Assembly (NCBI GenBank): GCA_004123355.1
Contig: SCHM01000003.1
Location: 5,971,058 to 6,035,057 of the forward strand
Direction of reading: 5' to 3'
Origin: Amphirosellinia nigrospora
Taxonomy: Eukaryota; Ascomycota; Sordariomycetes; Xylariales; Xylariaceae
DNA: 64,000 bases
Positions 10,033 to 22,014 of the stretch are shown here, piece after piece; the first letter of the stretch is position 1; every line of letters begins with the position of its first letter. The notes under the pieces are model-generated. The model was not told the origin of the DNA. It saw nothing but the letters and a program-made list of their open reading frames with translations, and did not search any database. Made by a program: the position numbers and the translations under genes.

Positions 10033-13000
10033 GTTGTTTCCTGCTTTACAAATTGCGGATTTGTTATTGCAACTAAGTAGATGATAATAGACGAGCAACA
10101 TACTCATTACTCATATGTGGCCAGCCTTCCGGTGGCTTCGATACTGCCATGTAGATTTGTTATCACGCGATGTAGATCTATTAACTGTTCCAGTGAAGAC
10201 TCGACCAAGGTTAGCCACATGTGAAATTTCGAACCAGAGACGTTTGGACACTAAGCTTCAAGCTGAACGCCTCTTGGCAACTACATGGGCCTCCCGTATG
10301 GGGCATCAACTTCATTAGTCGCTAGGTCACTTTACCAGTATTCCTTTTCCAATCTTGTGACGTGGATTAGAAGCTTAACGAAAACGTTAGCTAACCGGCC
10401 TTACATCCACATCATGTAACGGGAGTTGAAAGTCTTGTTCCTTGCCGGCTAGATTTATAATAGCTGAGTTATGATTACCCATTTAGTATCATGTCTAAAA
10501 GGTCTTGCACTATAATCCATGAAATCAAAGTACTAGACAACTTAGTATGCTATCTATGTCTTGTTAGTGAGCTAGTAACCTGTCCGAGCTAATATAATTC
10601 GAATACATACCTCTAAGTAGGTACTATAAGGTAGTGTGATATTGAGCTATAGTGAATAAATAAGCTTTGCGCTATGCCTACTAAAGGTGTGATATCCATG
10701 AGGCAAGAATAGCCGCATGCCAAACTGAACTAGATACTGTGGAGTGTGGGACTGTCGGTAGTTTGACAATGTACCGTACCTGGGACCGGGGCGTCCCGAA
10801 CCCGAAGTTCAACTGAGCACCCCTGTGGCGCCTGTCTGAGCTCTTCTGCTCTAGGTCCTAATTGGCTGTGAAGTAGTAATAACTCATTTCTTAATGCCCA
10901 TATTTCTTTCTGCCTTACCGACTTGGGACCGACAGGGATTCTCAGCTGGAGTCTTTCACGCAACTGGGTAGTAGATCATGATCACTTAGTAAGTGGAATT
11001 AGTAGTTATATCTCTAATAGACACATCCGTGCAACAAAGATGTACTCTATCCAATATTAGGTGATCATCCTGGCGCACTTCTTTCACTTGTCATTGGTAC
11101 CTTTCTGTTCAAGCTTGGGTCAACGGTATTTGATTTTCGCTCTATGTGGTGGAAACTCCACGTGGCTCTGCAGCAGAGGTGATAGGACCAACGGCTCACT
11201 CAAAAGCAATGTTTCTCTGAAATGAAGCATGCAATGTATCAGTAGGAGTAGGCAATACTCCAAAAGAGCGGGATACGATGTAGGATTTTCTACTATAAGA
11301 AGAAGCATCCTTACGACGTACATAATTATGGTGTAATACTAAATGCCTACTTAAACTCGAGGAACCCCTATAGGTAGTTCTATAGACTTGTTACACAGCA
11401 TACTTACAGAGGGGTGTGCTGGCTTAGTTATGTACGACCATATACCTGTGTGATGATGACGATAGAAATGCCAATAAAGAGTCAGGTTTTGATCAGCCTT
11501 CATTTCCTCCCCAACACTTGCATAACGATCTTCTACCGAATTCTGCAACGAGGTAACCCCATGCCGCCACTCTTTTAAGGTTTTAGGGATCAACAGTGCA
11601 GCACTGGTAATTGCTAGCGCCAGCGCTAAAGCCAGGCACAGGGCAGTTCAGCTAAGCAGCTCTAAACCTTGCGCTGATCTCGAGCCGCTCTTTAACAAAC
11701 ATGCCTATTTTTACTTAAAACTAGCACGATCTAGATATTTACAATTAAACTCCCGTTTCCGAAGATAATAGGTATCGCAAAATTCGGAGAATAGCTCATG
11801 TTTAACATCGTAAAAGGCGGGGTGTTAGCGATGTAGTTCTATATGTATGCAGCAATTGGGCGAAACATCCATGGCCGTTGTTGCGGGTGCTCCCTACCTG
11901 CGCGCAAGGGTTATACTTGGCATGGTCTACTAAACCTGTTGAATGGCTGCACGAGGAAGGGAGTGCTGGTGTATTACGGCATCCCGATGAAATATGCCAT
12001 CTCAGCATCTTACGGCATGCCGTTACATCGTGTGACAGCGATCTACACTTTCTAATGAGCTTCGCTTGACCGACGAACGAGAAAAAGAAAAAAAAGACGG
12101 TACGGGTAGCAGTCGGTGTAGCTACCTTGGAGTTTCCCCGCCTCCTGCAGCAAACTTAGTGGCCGCTTTACACCGAATCGTTCGCGATATTAGACGACCC
12201 TGAATGTGGTTGCGACCAAATAAAACAAAAATGAGGAAAGGGAATAACTTGCATCTCCGCAGCACCTTTAGGGATCCGTCGTTTACATGTGAAGCATAAC
12301 CGCGTTACAAACATATATGTATGTAGTTGTGGCCTCCAATGTCCTCGACGCCTCCCATCTGCCTCGCCTATTTCGTTTCTTATTGTTGCTCTACATTTGA
12401 GATGAGCTTGTATGCACCAGAGCAAATCGGAACCCTTTTTTTGATTTGATACCTTCGTAGACGATGTCGATCACGGCAACATTCGTCTCCAGATCAAGAT
12501 ACTATAGGGTTGCGAGGATTAGCACGCTGTAGTGATATCGAAGCCGATAATTTCCTGGGCCGGCTTGCCCATAACCACTGGTGGTCTTTGTAGCGTCACA
12601 ATGAGCGAGACAGTCACCTTAGAAGGATAATTGAGAGTTGCTAAGGACATCTTCATAGCTTGGCTTGACATATAGAAGAGCTAAGAGTTAGGCCAAGGAG
12701 AGGTGTCGACAATAGAGTTTACAACTAAGTGAAACAAAAGCATTTTATTTGATAACAAATTCGCTGGAACAGCATTAGGAGAAAGTAAAAACAAACTAGC
12801 ATAAGAGGTTTCCTCCTTTTTCTTTAAGCGTTTTGAGAAGAAAAGTGATAAAAAAAGCTAACTAAAACTGAGCCCTTTGCGCGTCGGCTGGGAGTTTACC
12901 ATCACGCAACCACTACACCAAGAATCGTTGTCTCAAGCTCCAACCAATCAAAAGACTACGAGCATTGGGGCTTATGTCGCTTCGATCTTCTGTGTATATG

Positions 13001-13289
13001 TGGGGGGAAGGGGGTGTAGCCGTCATGAACTCCGAAGTCGTTTGTTCCAGGGCAGGTATCGTAACACATCGACTTATGAGCTGTGTCTCACCCAAATACC
13101 AAGATGAATCGTAATACAAGTGACGCACTGAGGACGAGATGTTTAGATAGATGTCAAGGGTATATTAACGATATACTATATACATATACATTGCGCTTAA
13201 AAAGACCGTCCTATCTCACACAAGATCCGCCCAATATTTTCGTAATACTTTCATAAAATTAGATAGCATGATGACCAGATCATGATATT
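10033..13289. other. 3.3 kb gene desert
   Basis: I find no supportable gene. Open frames are short, have no family resemblance and lack coding character. A short copy of a dispersed repeat core (GTGCAACAAAGATGT) is at about 11031-11045. A purine-rich tract (GAGAAAAAGAAAAAAAAGA) lies near 12080. The last part (12860-13280) is the 3' flank of the hexose transporter. Confidence 0.55.
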
Positions 13290-15079
13290 TTACACGTTCT
13301 CGGTATGTTCATTCGCCGGCTTACTAGCGTGGTTCGACTCGAGACCTTGAGCCGCGCCGGGCGCAAGGTTGCTCTCAGAACTGTCGACGTCCTCACCAGT
13401 GCCAGCTTCACGGCGTATGCGAGCCAGCTCCTCTGGTGGTGGAGCGACCCATTTCTCCGACTTTCGCGGGTTGACATGTTCAACGTACATGGTATCAATT
13501 TCTTCCAGGGTACGGCCCTGTCCTTCCATACAGAAGAAGTAGACGATCAGACCGCCCACTACATTCGTCGCGGCAAACACATAACCATATCGAAAGTCGA
13601 TGTCGTTTGTGATGAATGGCGTGAAGAAAGCAATTAGGAAATTCCAAACCCAGTTGCTAGCGGTGGCCATGGCCATAGCCCGCGCACGGTACTTCGATGG
13701 GTAAATCTCAGCAATCAAAGTCCAAACCATAGGACCCCAAGTCGTAGCGTAGCCAAGAACAAAGATGGCGGCGAACACGATCAAGACAATGCCTGCCGTT
13801 GGTGTATTTTGAGGGTTTTTGATATCCAGGAGGAAGTGTCCCACGGACGCAAAGATGAGGAAACAGATGAACATCCAAATCGAACCGACGATAAGGGATT
13901 TGCGACGACCATAATGCTCGACTAGGTATAAACCGATGAAGGTCACGGTAAAGTTGATAGTGTTCAGAATGACCTGGGTGATGAAACTGCTGATTTGAAC
14001 TGACTGGAAGATAGTCGTTCCATAGTAGAAGAAATAGTTGGCGCCAGTAAGTTGCTGAAACATCTGTAGAGCAACACCGAGCGCGATACGATAAGCCATG
14101 CGCGGAGCTTTGAACATCTCGACGTAGCCACCGACGAAACTGGTCTTAACCTGCGATTCAGCGCGGAGCTTGCTCTCGATCTCTTCCATCTGTGTGTGGA
14201 TGGCCCAGTGGTTCGCTGGAGCATCGTAGACCTCATCAGCGTTTCCCTGGCTTCATCCACACGCCCCTGTCGGTAGGCATAGCGGGTGTCTCGCTGAACG
14301 CTAGGATGCCGACACCCAAGCCAATCGTGAAAACCCACCAAGGCCGATTACAATGCGCCAGGATGCTGAGCTGTTCTTCTGGTTGTCGTATGTCCCGAGG
14401 TTGAACACAGCGGCTAGGAAGATCCCAGGGTGATGAACAGTTGATAAGCGCAAACAAGTGCACCTCTAATCCAAGGCGGGGCGGTCTCGGCTTGGTACAT
14501 GGGCACTAACAAGCTAAGTGCACCGACTCCAAAGCCAGCGATAAGTCGTCCGACAATAATTTGCTCATATGCATAGAAGGAAGCAATCTGGATAATGAAG
14601 CCAATGGATACAACAGTACACCAAAGGCTTACAGATAAACGACGACCAATCTTATCCGCAATGGGGGCTGCGATGAGCGCACCCACTAATGTGCCGATGG
14701 ATAGTAGACCGACAATGAGACCTGAGCGTACGGGGGTGAAAGTATACTTGGTTCCGCCCATACCGTCATCCGTTGCTTCACCAAAGCGCCGCTGGAAGTC
14801 TGGCATCTCAAGAAAGCCTGAGATTTGGCCAGTATCGTAGCTAGTAAGCGTCAGCGAGTCCCTCGTCCGATCGTCCGATCATGACATAACGTAACGCGGG
14901 GTGCGATGACTAGAATGCGACAACGTACCCGAAGATCAGCCCGCCCATCGAGACCAAGAGTCCCATTGCGAATGACCGTGACGATACACGCTTTAGGGAG
15001 AATAATCGAGGGCCGCCGACTTTTCTGTCCGAGTCTGACGGACATCGTCAAAGGTGACGCGGTTGCTGAAACCAAACAT
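13290..15079 (-). CDS. hexose transporter, MFS sugar-porter family
   Basis: Plasma-membrane glucose/hexose:proton symporter or facilitator of the major facilitator superfamily, about 568 residues with 12 predicted membrane helices. Exon 1 is 15079-14929 (MFGFSNRVTFDDVR..), the intron 14928-14841, and exon 2 14840-13290. Signatures: GYDTGQISGF, ADKIGRRLS, AGFGVGALSLLVPMYQAE, the QQLTGANYFFYYGTTIF stretch typical of glucose-type carriers, EHYGRRKSL, EIYPSKYRARAMA, and a C-terminal EGQGRTLEEID equivalent to PETKGLTLEE. The tail is hydrophilic and Ser/Glu/Asn-rich. Single bases appear to be missing at short G/C runs near 14425, 14336, 14284 and 14232, and two more frame changes lie in exon 1 (near 15003 and 14945). 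No stop substitutions are seen within the matched blocks, so the gene may be intact in the organism. Confidence 0.87.
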
Positions 15080-16245
15080 GTTGGCTAGAGTAGATTAATG
15101 CCGCTATATCTTAATACCGGCTCGGGGAGTATGACCATGTATACTAATTATGAGGAGCGGGCTTCTATTATTTATGGACGTACTCCCACAGACGAAGAGA
15201 TAGAATTCCACGTGGGCGTCATCAGCATCGTAGAGGGGTGGACAGGCTTTTATCTAGAGAATGGCGGCGCTAATGAATGGGGTGACATTGCAACGATGAG
15301 ATCAGGCCTGGGACAAAGGGCGGCCCCAGCGTTTCTCCAGCCTCCGCCCTTCCCCAGCTTCCAATGCATTTGGTCTTTCTCTGCCCAGGCTTGCTGACCC
15401 ATGGCATGATCGCCATCATACAAGTAATAGGACCGAAAGCATAAGGTAGCAAATTAGGGCGCTCCAGTTCTTCTACGCAGGTTCTAGGCTGCCCACTACA
15501 ACTTGACAACGGCAAGCCGTAAACAGACTGTGGGAAAACCGTGGACTAGGATCCAGGCCGGTGACGTGACTGGATGCGAGCCTTTAGAAATACGGGCGTC
15601 AGCTGCAAGACCATGACGTCACCCGGCCCACTGCGCCGCATAGCCAAGGGAGAATCCATAAGTCTAAACCACTGACGTACCGACGCGACCCGCTAACAAA
15701 CCATTTTCATATAGTACCTACCTACTCATCCGGTAGCTATTTCACCAGAATTTTTCTAGAGATCATTTTTATTGGGTGCTTAAATATAAATCAACTGAAC
15801 CTACGCTTGTTGAGGCGACTCCTGTTTTTATAGTTAGATAATCATAGTATGGTATCATTGGCATTGAGAGAATTGAGACCAATACACGAATTCGTTTGCG
15901 GGACATTCGACCCCTGATCCTAGTTCCCGCTGCAGACTAACTGAAATAGGTTATCTCGCCATTTGTTCATAACTATGCCGAGCATTCCGAGGCTTATTTA
16001 TTTTTATTTTTATGTACATCTCACGTGCAAATGCAGAGATTTGCAAGAGATCATCATGAGATCTAGAGTCCTCGATACAGCTCGAGTTGAACCCTTGTTG
16101 AAAAACGAGAAGATTCCCATGACCGGAAAAGAAAAATAAACTGTTGGGCCTTTCTTTGATCGCAAGTTAAGAGGGATGCTCTTGGTAGCGGGCTTGCTAG
16201 AGACCGCTATCTGCCGAGGCGCAACCAGCCAATCATGGAGCTTCT
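15080..16245. other. intergenic, nothing recognised
   Basis: 5' flank of the hexose transporter followed by about 900 bases without recognisable coding sequence, RNA or repeats. A 99-codon plus-strand frame at 15098-15397 has no family resemblance and lies in the likely promoter, so I do not call it. Confidence 0.5.
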
Positions 16246-16593
16246 TTACGGCTTGGCAGACCGAATGAAGTAGAAGAGCTCTTGGGCTTCGTCAGTGGTC
16301 TGATAGTACGCATACAAGTAGGTGACCGGCATTTAATCTAGGATAACTTCTTTCGTCCGTATGATGACCTCCAGGTAACACATGTCCATTTCAGTGCCCG
16401 CAGGAATAGGAAATAAGCCGAAGCCTTTATCGTTTAGTATTAGATAGCTGTATTTGACTCACCGCACATAAGTAGATGTCGCTCGCGTCAAAGCTCCCCG
16501 GGACCGATAATTATAATACTTGTCAATGGATTTGGCTCCATTCAGATTAACTCCTGTCTGCCGGGGTAACGCCGGAATCTCCAGGCCGTCCAT
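16246..16593 (-). CDS. small uncharacterised protein gene, frame broken
   Basis: A short gene missed by simple ORF length cuts. From ATG 16593 the minus strand reads MDGLEIPALPRQTGVN.., then SIDKYYNYRS, then with one base missing in a CCC/GGGG run near 16500 PGSFDASDIYLCA. A candidate intron follows (GTGAGT at about 16463, acceptor AAAG about 39 bases on). The next block is GFGLFPIPAGTEMDMCYLEV and IIRTKEVILD, followed by an in-frame TAA and PVTYLYAYYQTTDEAQELF..RSAKP before a final TAA at 16246. The TAA could come from CAA by C-to-T change. The total is about 105-110 residues: a compact acidic/aromatic protein with no signal peptide or membrane helix. I do not recognise the family. Exact splice phase is uncertain. 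Confidence 0.45.
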
Positions 16594-17969
16594 TGTGGTG
16601 GGCTGTCAACCCTCATTTTTGCCGTCCTTTGTTCGCAAACCTCAATGCTCAGGCGGAGCTCGGGGCAACGGATACTAACACTGCCGAGCGCGTGAGCATT
16701 GCTATTTTATACACGAGACACCGGAATACATTTACAATTAAAGCCTATTAGCATTATGTGTTACATGATTCATAATCAATTGTGATTTCGGGACCTTTCT
16801 GCGAGGCCAATGATTCCCACGCATTAAATCTAATCCCTTTATCAGTCAAATCGGTCAATGAACCAAAAGTACATTGTAATCATACCTAGGACTTTGACAA
16901 GTTGACTCTCGCAGTATTCACTGATATGCGTTAGTCTCAACCCTAATTTCTTAAAATCAAACCGTAATTAAGATTTATAATCCCATGTTCCAGGTGGACT
17001 GCAAGCCCTGGACTAGGTTTTAAAATAATGCAAGCAGCTGGTTATCCAATAGAATGAAACAAAACAAAATCGGCTCTGTATAAATACTTACGTACACAAG
17101 ATAAGGCGGTATGCTTTCCTTGACAGTGGGCAGACATGCGCATTAGATCGACTCGTGATGCTTAGGGACCGGTATTGTCTGCCCAGCTGCGTACAGATGA
17201 CGCCGAGAATGAATTGAATCATGCGAGAAGCATGGCCATAGACCAATTGGCGCTGACTTCATGCCCGCTTGAAATAAGGTCAGCTTACACCGTCCAATCG
17301 TTATACACATATACCGAGGCGGTAGGAAACGGACCGATATAAGCACGCTGTATATTGCTAAGGTAGGAGAGGTAGTACCTAGGTAAGAAAGAGGAATTCG
17401 CGCCTCGCTACTTACATTATCGTTTCGTTAGCTACAGTCGATGTAACGAGGCGCAGAACACACAGACAAAGAGACTCCTTTATATATCCGGGTAGCCTCT
17501 AAAAGGATAGATCTGGAGTCTCGTGCAACGATGAGTGTCTATTGCCTGTTATATACTAGGTTCGAGAAAAGTCAATTCTAATTACTTGTCATTGAATTTT
17601 TTATAACGTCATTTGATATGATCTTCGGGTTGCACATTATATTCGCTGTTCAAACTTGCCGTAAACTTTTATCAATTACCGGCAGCCCCGTCCTCTATGC
17701 TACTTATAGCATAGGTCTTGTTGTGCGATAGTCTCCTTAATACCTTAACCAATTGGGCAACATCCATACTGCTCTTTGCTGTGCAGTCTCACATGTGCTT
17801 TATGATAAACTTGTTTTTATATCTATAGAAGTTGAAAAACTTTTAGTTCGAAGTTAAGCTTCCACTGGGCATATAATATAGCAGGTTCACCTAGATTCGT
17901 AATTACCGATCCGGGACAATAGTTATTACCAAAATAATGGTCTTCTAAACATCAGTCTAATATACTACC
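16594..17969. other. intergenic with degenerate dispersed-repeat copy
   Basis: No gene supported. A sequence at 17465-17550 (AAGAGACTCCTTTATATATC ... TCGTGCAACGATGAGTGTC) resembles the dispersed repeat described at 17970-18115. Short TAGGTA-rich stretches occur around 17360-17385. Confidence 0.45.
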
Positions 17970-18115
17970 AGGAACAGGGATCTAGCTATACTAAGTCATA
18001 CAAGGAGACTCCATGTATATAGTCATATAGTCACATAGAGCCCATGTAGATGACTTTCATTTGCTCTCCGTGCAACAACAGATGTCTACACCCTACCTCT
18101 ACGAAGTCCATGACG
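17970..18115 (+). repeat. dispersed repeat, copy 1
   Basis: About 145 bases very similar to 20260-20392. Shared blocks include AACAGGGATCT, GTATATAGTCA, TAGTCACATAGAGCCCA, GAGATGACTT / TAGATGACTT, and GTGCAACAACAGATGT followed by TACACCCTACC. Both copies are in the same orientation and flank the Ser-rich gene. No terminal inverted repeat or coding content is visible, so the class (solo element, SINE or MITE) is undetermined. Confidence 0.65.
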
Positions 18116-19377
18116 ATAACTAAGAAGGCTCAGTGTATGCCTTGATTGCACTTTTCAATTGAGTAACAAAAAGAAGCCGAGACATTCATCGTTGGTGCTG
18201 TTAACAAGCTACAGCTAAATTTCTTGGCCGCGCATGTCTAAATAGTGTAAAACCTAATTAGTAGGTAATAAAGACGCGTAGTTTCTTGTCTACTTGACCT
18301 CAGTGCTCTGCTGCTCGCAGCTTTTCATCATCTGTGTAGCTTACTAGTGTAGAGTTTCATGTTTCATGCTTCACCTTAATGCCTGCTGGCACAAGTTTAG
18401 TGCTGTAGTTTTGTATCTCATGTTGCCCGCCTACCTACCACGAAGGGCTGACCCCCCTCTTCCAAGCATGAGCACGAGGCAGAGGCACGTAGATATACAC
18501 AGTTGGTGCTGGGCTCACCGCCTTAGCAATACTATCGCCATCTTTGTAGATCGCTAGTACTGATTTGCTGGTTCTTACGAAAGGATTGGGAACTGTGTAT
18601 ATATCTGGGAGTAGCCCATAGGTATTAGGACCTTCGCGCAACAATAGATGTTCCATGGTACCCTATTGGTGACTCACACGAAGGTACTGGGAATCTGATA
18701 ATCTAGTTTACCTGAAGTATAGTCAGTTCATGATTTCGTTCGCTATTATCAGGGACCCTATGATACATGTATAGGTCAGCTATAATTGTTATAGTGCGAA
18801 GGCCTCTAAGACTACCTCCGTAGACATAACATGGCTATATACATATAGTACCTTGTTATTGATGCTTCATGACTTGTGACAACTCTTATCGGGGTTAGCT
18901 AGGTATTGGCCTCCCGCCGAGCCTTGTGTTCGAAAACTTTCGTGCAACAAATCTTGTGAGACATAGCCATATGGATACTTTTGAAGCCAGAGCTTTAGGT
19001 TTACGTAAAACATTACGAAAATAAGGTTTAAATATGCTTGTTTGTTTACATTTTAATATAATCCATATAGAGTTTGCCTTTCTGGTAAACCTTATCCTCT
19101 GTTTATTTATTTTCCTAATAAACATTACTTAAAGGCCCTTCGCCGAGCCTTACGATCGTCTCCGCGTTCTCTTCTTACAGCAACAAACCCCACCTTTATT
19201 TGCGGTCCTTGCAGTGATTATCATTGCAGCTCTACTTTGTATCAATCTCTCACCGAATTGCAACATCACCATTGCGGAGCAGTACAATAGAGGCGTTACC
19301 TAAATCTCAGGATCCATTGCAAGATAGCATAATTTCACGTACCCTCTTTATACCCACCATCAGCCCCCTGCTCCAGC
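18116..19377. other. intergenic with a third degenerate repeat copy
   Basis: No supported gene. 18575-18690 carries a weaker copy of the same repeat (GTGTATATATCTGGGAG ... GCGCAACAATAGATGTT ... ACGAAGGTACTGG). The last 200 bases are the 5' flank of the Ser-rich gene. Confidence 0.45.
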
Positions 19378-19926
19378 ATGCATTCACCAAATCCTTCCCG
19401 CTCCGTTCAGCCCAGCAACAAGAGACGCAGATCCATTGAAGATGTTGCCAACTATCCTGTTGCTGAAAGACGAAAACTGAACACCTATGAGCATTCCTCA
19501 AACAAAGCTGTGCTCTCAGAGACGAAGTCATCTACACCTGACAGCAGCTCGCCCAACCCTAAGAACGGCTCGTGCACGCCCAAGAGCAACTCATCAGCAA
19601 CAACAAAGTGCACCTCGTCATCCCCAGACTCGAGTACGACTCTACACTCAGGTGCTTCATCAGAGGCTGACTCCTTAACCCCAGATACAGACTCGTCGAA
19701 GTCAGACATGCCCACAGGTCCTCCGGCAGAGCCTAGCTCCCCAGCACACCAAACCAGTACTAGGGCTCCTATCATCTACGCCACTGACCCTTTCAACGGC
19801 ACTCGCCGTCGTCGTCAAATGATGGACGACCTATACGACAGAGTCAAGGACGAGGAACCGGAAAAGTGGAAGTTATGGTGCAGGTACCATAAAGGAGCTC
19901 GCCGGCTGCTCAGCGAGTCAGACTAA
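19378..19926 (+). CDS. Ser/Pro/Thr-rich uncharacterised protein, possibly stop-shortened
   Basis: Single-exon frame of 182 codons. Residues 1-35 include a basic patch (NKRRRSIED) that could be a nuclear localisation signal. Residues 40-125 are low-complexity Ser/Thr/Pro/Asn, likely disordered. Residues 130-182 are ordered and charged, with ATDPFNGTRRRRQMMDDLYD, then EPEKWKLWCRYHKGARRLL. The frame ends at TAA 19924-19926 but continues in the same frame for 25 more codons to TGA 20002-20004, encoding an acidic tail of Ser-Asp repeats. This suggests that the TAA was once CAA (Gln). I do not recognise the family; the basic and acidic layout would suit a nuclear or chromatin-associated role, but that is only a guess. 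Confidence 0.65.
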   Translation: MHSPNPSRSVQPSNKRRRSIEDVANYPVAERRKLNTYEHSSNKAVLSETKSSTPDSSSPNPKNGSCTPKSNSSATTKCTSSSPDSSTTLHSGASSEADSLTPDTDSSKSDMPTGPPAEPSSPAHQTSTRAPIIYATDPFNGTRRRRQMMDDLYDRVKDEEPEKWKLWCRYHKGARRLLSESD

Positions 19927-20259
19927 GACAACGACGGATCTGACACCATGTCAGATGAATCCGATTCGGACTCGGATTCGGATTCAGATTCAAGTTCAGA
20001 TTGAGCAGTGAGACTCAATCTATCGAAGGAGGATACAATTGATCAGATCGTTGGAAGATACCAGGCGCCATGGATGGTAGCGCTATCTTGAATCATCTTC
20101 TCTGGGTTCATATATACCCAACATAGAGAAATGTTGTGGAATTACTTGTATAATATTGAGATACCCGGAACAGAGCTTTGCGGCTCCTTTCACGAAATTT
20201 TTGACTTCATGAGCGCTATAGATTTGGCAGAGCTCAGCGAACACTCGGACACTGCCAGG

Positions 20260-20392
20260 AAACAGGGATCTGAGCACAAAGAGACTCTCTGTATATAGTC
20301 AAGTAGTCACATAGAGCCCACGGAGATGACTTCACTGGTCCTCTGTGCAACAACAGATGTTACACCCTACCCTTGCGAGGTTCGTGACAGAC
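20260..20392 (+). repeat. dispersed repeat, copy 2
   Basis: Second good copy of the repeat at 17970-18115, same orientation, about 2.3 kb downstream and on the other side of the Ser-rich gene. The same core GTGCAACAACAGATGT and ACACCCTACC are present. The two copies differ by scattered substitutions and small gaps, so they are not recent duplicates. Confidence 0.65.
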
Positions 20393-22006
20393 ACGGATAG
20401 GTCATAGCTTTGATGGTCAAACAGAGATTGTAAATGATGCTTGAACCTACATGAGATGCAAAGTGAACACATGAAAGTATTAAATAATATCGCTGATAAA
20501 GTACTCTTTTAAGATCTCGTCGAGAAGCCAACCTAGGGGTTTGTTAGGCGAGCTCAGTGCTCATAAGCAAGAATTTGATACCATTAGGCAAAGTTCCGAG
20601 CCCATGCTTCGCGCTGCTAAAACCTCGCACTATCTCGACTTCTCTACGTGAGAAATCGACTGATATGACAAAACTCCCACATGAGATTCCTCGCGACGTG
20701 CGATTCGCTTCTGATTATTCTAGCTGGACATTTATGAAAAAAATAACAACTAGACCTACAACGAATAATTAAACACCGATTGGAATTTTCATTCATCAGG
20801 TACTATGGAAACATCTTTCTACACTTCTCGCTTTTAGTCAACCGAAGTAAACACTTCATATAGGCCGAAACCGATTGTTTTAGCAATGATTGATGCATTC
20901 AACTACGTACGCAGAAGACAAGCGCTGCGCATGCATATAGAATAAGTCAATGAAAATTTCAGGTCTAGGCTTAGCCTATGTGAATGTTAAAGGATTGGCC
21001 AGTCTCGTATTTATATAACCCGGAAACCATGTCAGGCATCACCAAAGGCTCCGACTATTCTCGGGCTGGAGGTCGAGCAACTCCACATGGAGAATCAACA
21101 TCAGTATCCACATCCGCCGTTACGGTCCGGGGTAGCTGCGGAGACGGAGATGTGATCCTACCCTGGCTCTGCGGGATTGGCAAGTGGGAGTGATGTAGTG
21201 TAACCTGTCTAATTTCGAATGATCTCGATCAGGTTGCAGCTGTATGGAGACGGATTTATTTAAGCGATGCCAATGGACCGGGTGAGGTTAACCATGGATA
21301 AGGCACAACGGAACAGTTTGAGTCTTTGGGAGCACTAAATTTATATAGAGCTGAGAAGACTACCAAACGATCAGCCAAAGATTTACAAATGGCTTAGCTC
21401 TATACCGATGGCGTCTTTTCGGTGGAATTTGGGCCGATGTGACTTGCCAGAACAATTCTAGCGAGGGGCCATATGCAGCGGCAATAAGAAAGGGGAGGTA
21501 GTGAGTTAAGCACGCGAATCTGTGAGTATGCCCCAAAAAGAAAGATTTGAGGCTCTACAGCTAGTTGTTTCTGTCCAATGCGCGGACGCCCTACGAACCA
21601 CACAATCAGCAGCCAAGCTTATGAGAAAATGAATCTATGAAGGTACTATCACGGATTTTGGCACTGAGAAATAAATCACACACACACACACACACACACA
21701 AGAAAGACCGCGGGGACAGTTGGGTAGAATTGGAATTATTTCGCAAATGTACTGCAGAATGCTGATTTTGTCGTTATCGAGACGTTCTGGACCTGGCAGA
21801 ATTATCCACCAATAGCGCTTAGGAGGACGATTGCAGGGATTTCAGCAATCTCTATAGTTCAAATGACTCTCCGGCCCACCTATAGTCAGGCCTAGCAGGC
21901 AGACCTAGGTAATTGTAGGTAGGGGTATGAACTCAAATGGCCCACTGTGTCCGGGTATCCACAGGGCATATAGCATATGCGACTTACCTAGGCACTGAGA
22001 GAGGCA
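20393..22006. other. intergenic flank of the transposon
   Basis: About 1.6 kb with no supported gene. Contains a CA microsatellite and TAGGTA-rich stretches (about 21880-21930). Base composition is ordinary right up to the transposon boundary. Confidence 0.55.
21677..21700. repeat. CA dinucleotide microsatellite
   Basis: An uninterrupted run of about 12 CA units, a simple sequence repeat with no assigned function. Confidence 0.9.
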
Positions 22007-22014
22007 TGTATGTC
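22007..22014. repeat. 8-bp target-site duplication, left copy
   Basis: TGTATGTC, identical to 30798-30805. Exact 8-bp duplications are the signature of hAT-superfamily insertion. Confidence 0.85.

Noticed and set aside
15098-15397. 99-codon plus-strand frame next to the hexose transporter
   Set aside because: No recognisable domain, and it lies in the transporter's promoter; likely chance.
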